Position numbers and translations under genes: made by a program
In this document: positions 57,800 through 64,000 of the stretch, one piece after another
Position numbering within the stretch: position 1 is the first letter of the stretch
Layout of the letters: each line of letters starts with the position of its first letter
Notes under the pieces: generated by a model
Seen by the model: only the letters and a program-made list of their open reading frames with translations
What the model was told of the DNA's origin: nothing
The model's database searches: none
DNA from: Cordilura impudica
Taxonomy: Eukaryota; Arthropoda; Insecta; Diptera; Scathophagidae
DNA: 64,000 nucleotides
NCBI GenBank assembly: GCA_963682025.1
Contig: OY821519.1
Span: 95,252,585 to 95,316,584, forward strand
Direction of reading: 5' to 3'

Positions 57800-59210
57800 C
57801 CCTACGAAATTATTACCCATAAAAAACAGTTTCAGGCTATTGTGATATAAGAAGAAATTTATTAATGTAGAATTCTTTCATATACTCTTTCCAATATTTT
57901 ACGAAATTAATAACTAAGTACTTTAGATGTATGATGATAATCCATGGCCTCAAATAAAGTTGCAAGAATTAAGTTTCATTTTTGGCATGACAGTTAAAAG
58001 GCTCTTCGAGACATATGGTGATATTTATATACTGTGTATGGAGCAATCTAACATATATACAATGTATATTTTTTCATTATTTTCAACACAATTTAAAATG
58101 GGCTCAATTTAAAGTAATTGTTATGCCTGGTTAAAAATTTTAATATACTTACGAAAAATTGCGAACGACACAAATAATGCAAAGTTCCAAGTGCACAGAT
58201 TTTTTTTTTTGCAAAAAACAAGAGTTCTAAAGCGTACACTCACTTTCCCTCATGCTCATTAAATTTAAATTCAAAAAGACATCATAAAACCATTTTTCAT
58301 TGAAAAACATTGATAAGTGTTATGAATTTCCTCTCAAATAACACGTTCCATTCACTTACAATGAATATGTTTGCATTTGACGCCATCAACCGGAAGTTAT
58401 CATATCAAAAAAGCAAAATGTTTGAAACAACCAGAGATTACTACGGATTAAAAAAAAACTACTACTACCACTTTTACTACAAGTACAAATGGTTGTTTTT
58501 AAAATATTGGATGAGGCAGTCAGGTCACACGAACACATGCCGACATCAACATAAACACATTATAAAGTATTCTACATATAAAACCTGATTGGCCATGCAT
58601 TATTGAGTTTTGTTAATACGAGTATCAACGTATTTGTGTTTTATGTATGAAGTCATCTCTATTAACTGACTATGACATTTAACATGAAGTGTACGGTGTT
58701 TAGTACTTTATATATATACTCTGGCTGCACTATACTGCACTGCGTCACTCGTACAACAACACTCAGTTAACAATTTGTGTCAAGAATAAATATTTGTTCA
58801 ACGATAATTGTTCAATTGTTGACAGAGACAGAACACTTAACTAATTACCTATATTTACTGGCTAATTCAATTTAAGTCTTTTAAGTTAATACAGAAATTA
58901 ACAAAGGAAAATAGATTATTTTATAACCCTATGAAAATACTCATTTTGGAATTAAAATAAACAAGAGTTTTAAATTAATATTATAGGCAAGATTGTAAGC
59001 ACTAAAGAGCTGTATGCAGCTTGTTAAGGAATCTGAGCAGAAAATTTGCATATATTTCTTAAAGAAAAAAAAGCATAAAAGTACCTTTCAGTGTAACAGT
59101 AGCAATCAGCTGTTTTCTGTCAATTATTAAGAATTGTGAAATTGAAATTGAAAACAACCATGTTTGCAACTGAAAAATAACTTCTAATTTTTTAAGCTTA
59201 TTACATTTAG
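57800..59210. other. AT-rich spacer, no gene seen
   Basis: Short ORFs at 57927-58112 and 58310-58588 have no domain. No family box recognised. Confidence 0.4.
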
Positions 59211-59507
59211 TTTATGCCAGAGTTCAGAAAAAAAACACACACTGAATAAAAAACTCGTACATATATGTAAACAAACATAATTTAGACCAACACACACATA
59301 TTTTTAGCTTCATATCAATTATGTGCGTTTCTAAATTTTCTACGGTGCCCAACACAATCATGACTGTGTTCGTTTTAATATTTCGTTATTTACACGAACA
59401 TTTTTGTATCACGTACTTTTTGTTTCGATCACACATAAACTACACATATTGGAGTGTTGCTTTATTTGAAGTTCGTGTTCTGGTACGTGTACTGAAAAAA
59501 AAACAAA

Positions 59508-59850
59508 ACATGTACAATAAACAGGTTCGAGTTCAGTTATATTTTAAGTCGATTTGTGGCTCGTGTACTAGGTTCGAGTTCAGTTATATTTTAAGTCGAT
59601 TTGTGGCTCGTGTACTAAGAAAAAACAGAACATGTACAATAAACAGGTTCGAGTTCACTTATATTTTAAGTCGTGTTCAGGCTCGTGTACTAAGAAAAAA
59701 CAGAACATGTACAATAAACAGGTTCGAGTTCAGTTATATTTTAAGTCGTGTTCTCGCTCGTGTACTAAAAATAATAGAACATGTACAATAAACAGGTTCG
59801 AGTTCAGTTATATTTTAAATTCGTGTTCTGGTTCTTGTACTACGAAAAAT
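59508..59850. repeat. 75-bp tandem repeats, left arm
   Basis: AACATGTACAATAAACAGG recurs at 59507, 59629, 59704 and 59778 (period 75, one unit irregular). 75 is a multiple of three, so the frame stays open and gives the repetitive ORFs at 59321-59853; I do not consider these genes. Confidence 0.88.
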
Positions 59851-60090
59851 TGAAACATCAATTCGCGATCTGATACACCCCGATAAAAATGACAACAATT
59901 GTTTCAACCAAATTTATTAAAATTTTATTGACCCTTTTTTATGACTTACGTTGCAAATTGTTTACAATTGTCAAATATTTTAAAATTTTATTGGCCATTT
60001 TTTGTGATTTACGTTGAAATTATTTACAATTGTTTTTATTGACTGGTTTTTATTTTAATAAAAGATGGTAATAAAATACTTAAAACACAA

Positions 60091-60728
60091 AAACTGCACA
60101 CTGCACTTAAATCTTTCTTGCAGGTTTCAATCAGACGTGTAAATTTTTTCGTTTCGCTATTAAAAGTTGCGTATTTTTTATAGCAAAACTTATTTCTGTT
60201 ATTGCTTTCAAATTGTTTTAATTTTCACAAAATATTTGCAATTTACACAATAACACAGTACACTTATATATCACGATCTAATGAAAACTGAACCACTTTT
60301 AATAAATAAATGACGCACGCACTCGCTATTTATTGCAAAATCAATTGCGTGAAATTGTAACGTAAGTCATAAAAAAGGGACAATAAAATATGAAAATATT
60401 TTTTTGGGTTTTTTTATTGACACTCATTGTGTTTTTATGCAAAATATCCCAAAAAATCATTGAGGAAAGGATTGTGCATTGACACTAATTGGTTCGCAAA
60501 TTAAGGGTGGGTGATTGTGTTTTTTATGATGCAAAATTTGTTTGTGTCTAAAGTTATTTGTTACCAAAAAAAAAATATGTTTGCAAAAGATCCTAACAAC
60601 CAACAAGTATGTCTTTTATGCCGCAAAATTGGGTTTTTCGTCTATGACACTAATTGGTTGCGAAAATAGGGGGTGGGTAATGCAAAAAACCTAACAACCA
60701 ACAAGTGTAACTTTTATGATGCTAAATA
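60091..60728. repeat. Loop of the foldback element, with its own repeats
   Basis: Phrases ACACTAATTGGTTCGCAAAT / ACACTAATTGGTTGCGAAAA (60483, 60647), TAACAACCAACAAGT (60594, 60690) and TTTTATGATGC (60520, 60712) each occur twice, a diverged direct duplication of about 165-190 bp. A third GTAACGTAAGTCATAAAAAA copy of an arm phrase lies at 60357. No ORF. Confidence 0.65.
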
Positions 60729-60970
60729 GTTTTTGTGTCTTAAGTATTTTATTACCATATTTTATTAAAATAAAACCCAGTCAATAAAAGCAATTGTAAA
60801 TAATTTCAACGTAAATCACAAAAAAATGGCCAATAAAATTTTAAAATATTTGACAATTGTAAACAATTTGCAACGTAAGTCATAGAAAAGGGTCAATAAA
60901 ATTTTAATAAATTTGGTTGAAACAATTGTTGTCGTTTTTATCGGGGTGTATCAGATCGCGAATTGATGTT

Positions 60971-61275
60971 TCAATTTTTCGTAGTACAAGAACCAGAACA
61001 CGAATATAAAATATAACTGAACTCGAACCTGTTTATTGTACATGTTCTATTTTTTCTTAGTAAACGAGCCAGAACACGACTTAAAATATAACTGAACTCG
61101 AACCTGTTTATTGTACATGTTCTATTTTTTCTTAGTACACGAGCCTGAACACGACTTAAAATATAACTGAACTCGAACCTGTTTATTGTACATGTTCTGT
61201 TTTTTCTTAGTACACGAGCCACAACACGACTTAAAATATAACTGAACTCGAACCTGTTTATTGTACATGTTCTTT
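60971..61275. repeat. 75-bp tandem repeats, right arm
   Basis: Inverted counterpart of the left-arm array: CCTGTTTATTGTACATGTTC recurs about every 75 bases from 61028 to 61271, four units. Confidence 0.88.
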
Positions 61276-61545
61276 TTTTTTCAGTACACATACCAGAACA
61301 CGATCTTCAAATAAAGCAACACTCCAATATGTGCGGTTTATGTGTGATCGAAACAAAAAGTACGTGATACAAAAATGTTCGTGTAAATAACGAAATATTA
61401 AAACGAACACCGTCATGATTGTGTTGGGCACCGTAGAAAATTTAGAAACGCACATAATTGATATGAAAATAAAGATATGTGTTGGCTGCTTTTGAACAGA
61501 ATATTGTGTGTTTCATGTGTGTATTTTCTGAACCTTGGTTTATGC

Positions 61546-62720
61546 TTACCTCTCCTGTCAAAATTCCGTTCAGAAAGAACGAAAAATTTGTTATTCCTGC
61601 TCGAAGCCTGGGTTGCCTAACTCAATTTACGTTAAAAAAAAGGTAGTAAAAACAATGCTACTTTTTTAAAAAGCTGCAGACTAACAACAGAAATTTTTAG
61701 ACAGAAAAATTCCTTAAGCATTTCTGAAGCGTTTTTTTATATGAAGTTTTTGATTCCTTAGCAAGCTGCATACAACTCTTAAGATACAAAAAAGGCTAGA
61801 TTTCAAATTATAATGACTAGATTTTTTTCAATGATGTTTAAAATTAATAAGTTAGTTAACAAAAATTTCAGGGCGACAATGAAATATATGGGCAAAATTT
61901 TTTTCCGGACTTTTCAAGATACGTGAGCATGTTATTATGCAACTTGGTTTAAAACTCACATGCTGAAAGTTTGACCCAAATCGGATAACTCGATCACGTG
62001 CACCTTTGAGGTCAAAGTTCAACTTTTGGGAAATTCTGTATATTTAACTGCAGTGTAGCTAAAATATTCGTTTTGTTTCTGAATTCAACAAAAATTTGAA
62101 CGGATTATTGTGCCACATAGTATAGAACATGCATGCTGGAAAAAATTAACCAAGTCGATTAACTCTAAGCCTTGCACCTTTGAGGTCAAAGTGCAATTCG
62201 GGGGAAGTTCTCCATATTTAACTATAATTGTTCTAAAATTATCGTTTTTCACGTATTTTCATTTAAATTGTTGACGAACTTATGTTCTGAGAATTTTAAA
62301 AAGTAGTCTGAATTATTTTCAGTAAATTTAACCCTGTCGTGCAATGGGGGTCAAAATTACCCTCTCTCTTAAATAAGCTTCAAATTAAAAATTTTTATAA
62401 ATGTGAAATAATAAAAATGCTTCAGTTCGTGGTCTAATTTTGTTATAAAAATTTATTTATTATCCAATATTTCGACATTCTTCGAATGTCATCATCTGGG
62501 AATATATTAAATGTTGACACAAAAAACAAAAACTTTAAACTGTCGTTGTTTACATAATAGAGGACAATATGTAAACAACTATTTTAATATACAGATTAAC
62601 CCTATTGTTCTTAAGAATTTATTACGAATGTAGCAAGATCTGACGAATCAGAAAACGGCGATCTATGGAAGATAATGATCATATTATAGAAGTAATGAGA
62701 AGGAGAATATCTTAAAACAA
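61546..62720. other. Spacer with one diverged direct repeat
   Basis: GCACCTTTGAGGTCAAAGT occurs at 62000-62018 and 62176-62194, each followed by GGGAA and TATTTAACT, so there is a diverged repeat of about 175 bp. No gene seen. Confidence 0.5.
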
Positions 62721-62721
62721 A

Positions 62722-63045
62722 AATACCATCTAAAGAGATTTTAACACCAAGACTTGCTGCAGTTTTAGATACATTAAAATTAAGCTTAAGAGATACTGTT
62801 CATATGCTAATTGCAGTTTTGGATTCAGTTGTTGTAGACTCCTCAGAGTATGTTATTAATGGCACTTCTATTCATCAACAACGAGATGCCTTTATAAAGG
62901 TAAATAGTACATGAATCGGTTTAAAATTTAGAACCAATGCTCAGCCACTTACAATTCACTGGGATACAAAACTTTTATCTGGCATATCTGAAAAAAAAAC
63001 GAAGACCTCTCTATTATTGCAACTGCTCCTGATATTGAACAAATA
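62722..63045 (+). pseudogene. hAT-like transposase relic, N-terminal part
   Basis: Reads KIPSKEILTPRLAAVLDTLK, LSLRDTVHMLIAVLDS, EYVINGTSIHQQR, a TGA near 62912, then GLKFRTNAQPLTIHWDTKLL (Asp in an HWD box), a frameshift at the A-run near 62992, and IATAPDIEQIIN. LTPRLAAVLD and HWDxKLL are marks of the same broad transposase type as the 3.4-kb pseudogene, N-terminal half only. It ends where its last codons (ATA ATT AAT) become the 7-bp satellite. Confidence 0.65.
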
Positions 63046-64000
63046 ATTAATTAAATAATTAATAATTAATAATTAATAATTAATAATTAATAATTAATAA
63101 TTAATAATTAATAATTAATAATTAATAATTAATAATTAATAATTAATAATTAATAATTAATAATTAATAATTAATAATTAATAATTAATAATTAATAATT
63201 AATAATTAATAATTAATAATTAATAATTAATAATTAATAATTAATAATTAATAATTAATAATTAATAATTAATAATTAATAATTAATAATTAATAATTAA
63301 TAATTAATAATTAATAATTAATAATTAATAATTAATAATTAATAATTAATAATTAATAATTAATAATTAATAATTAATAATTAATAATTAATAATTAATA
63401 ATTAATAATTAATAATTAATAATTAATAATTAATAATTAATAATTAATAATTAATAATTAATAATTAATAATTAATAATTAATAATTAATAATTAATAAT
63501 TAATAATTAATAATTAATAATTAATAATTAATAATTAATAATTAATAATTAATAATTAATAATTAATAATTAATAATTAATAATTAATAATTAATAATTA
63601 ATAATTAATAATTAATAATTAATAATTAATAATTAATAATTAATAATTTTTAATTAATAATTAATAATTAATAATTAATAATTAATAATTAATAATTAAT
63701 AATTAATAATTAATAATTAATAATTAATAATTAATAATTAATAATTAATAATTAATAATTAATAATTAATAATTAATAATTAATAATTAATAATTAATAA
63801 TTAATAATTAATAATTAATAATTAATAATTAATAATTAATAATTAATAATTAATAATTAATAATTAATAATTAATAATTAATAATTAATAATTAATAATT
63901 AATAATTAATAATTAATAATTAATAATTAATAATTAATAATTAATAATTAATAATTAATAATTAATAATTAATAATTAATAATTAATAATTAATAATTAA
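63040..64000. repeat. AATAATT heptamer satellite
   Basis: About 960 bp of the 7-base unit AATAATT, almost perfect from about 63055 to the window end, with one break at 63645-63655 (TAATTTTTAATTAAT). It runs off the window. The unit is self-complementary apart from one base, so each strand can fold on itself. Confidence 0.97.

Larger units (their letters stand above)
59218..61538. mobile_element. Foldback-like element, long copy (2321 bp)
   Basis: Flanked by the perfect 7-bp duplication TTTATGC (59211-59217 and 61539-61545). Left arm 59218-60090 and right arm about 60729-61538 are inverted, with a loop of roughly 640 bp. Each arm has, from outside inwards: an end-specific 90 bp, a shared segment (ATTATGTGCGTTTCTAAATT, ACACAATCATGACTGTGTTC), 75-bp tandem units, then a second unique segment (GATACACCCCGATAAAAATG, TATGACTTACGTTGCAAATT). 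The outer 90 bp differ: left CAGAGTTCAGAAAAAAAACA, right (complement) CCAAGGTTCAGAAAATACAC. Long arms with internal tandem repeats recall Drosophila FB elements. No transposase coding. Confidence 0.9.

Noticed and set aside
59523..59800. GGTTCGAGTTC in each 75-bp unit resembles a Pol III B box / tRNA T-loop
   Set aside because: No A box, no cloverleaf and no terminator at the right spacing; one mismatch to the consensus. I see no tRNA.
59508..61275. CRISPR-like regular repeats
   Set aside because: Direct tandem 75-bp units without unique spacers, in a eukaryotic foldback element.
59321..61455. ORFs of 106 and 156 codons with a shared start (MCVSKFSTVPNT), resembling a repetitive small protein, also at 45218-45418
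   Set aside because: The sequence is shared because the foldback arms are shared, and it stays open because the 75-bp unit is a multiple of three. No codon-use or domain support, and the frame differs in length between arms.
63040..64000. Heptamer array as a telomere
   Set aside because: AATAATT lacks the G-rich strand of telomerase repeats, and flies use retrotransposons or complex satellites at their ends. The position at the window edge is arbitrary.

Overview
The window is strongly AT-rich, gene-poor eukaryotic DNA made almost entirely of layered transposable elements, minisatellites and simple repeats. I found no convincing intact host gene, no tRNA or rRNA gene, and no CRISPR or prokaryotic feature. 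The content points to a brachyceran fly, possibly calyptrate: many INE-1/DINE-1-like elements (TATACCC start, GTTTGTAAC, a TCCG tract, a 3' hairpin), jockey-type LINE fragments, Helitron-like elements, and decayed hAT-like, pogo-like and other DNA-transposon genes. The organism call is inference.

Layout. 0.6-2.0 kb and 5.1-5.6 kb: degenerate minisatellite. 3.4-4.8 kb: hAT-like transposase pseudogene. 7.8-10.1 kb: Helitron-like element carrying a truncated pogo/Tigger-like transposase. 10.7-16.6 kb: INE-1-like copies, a MITE, and a Helitron with another MITE nested in it. 19.3-21.6 kb: a minus-strand LINE broken by an INE-1-like element and a small TIR element. 23.9-25.7 kb: transposon with about 446-bp inverted repeats and a decayed gene. 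25.7-28.84 kb: minus-strand hAT element broken by an INE-1-like element and a TIR element. 33.0-35.1 kb: a TTTTA array split by an INE-1-like element, then Helitrons. 35.9-42.2 kb: MITE and INE-1-like relatives. 43.4-45.8 kb: transposon gene relic, retroelement fragments, and a LINE with a 556-bp foldback-like element in its reverse-transcriptase ORF. 49.9-52.7 kb: transposon with about 590-bp inverted repeats and a frameshifted gene. 52.7-54.6 kb: Helitron-like element with tandem repeats and a GC-rich block. 56.3-57.8 kb: inverted-repeat element with an 8-bp target duplication. 59.2-61.5 kb: a 2.3-kb foldback-like element with a perfect 7-bp target duplication. 62.7-63.05 kb: transposase fragment running into a 7-bp satellite that fills the rest of the window.

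The best-supported novelties are the foldback-like family (two copies, 7-bp duplications, unlike outer ends, one insertion that leaves a LINE frame recoverable), and the INE-1-like families, two of which share the same 3' cap and at least two copies of which sit in former coding sequence without visible target duplication. All named families come from recognising motifs by eye; no search was run.
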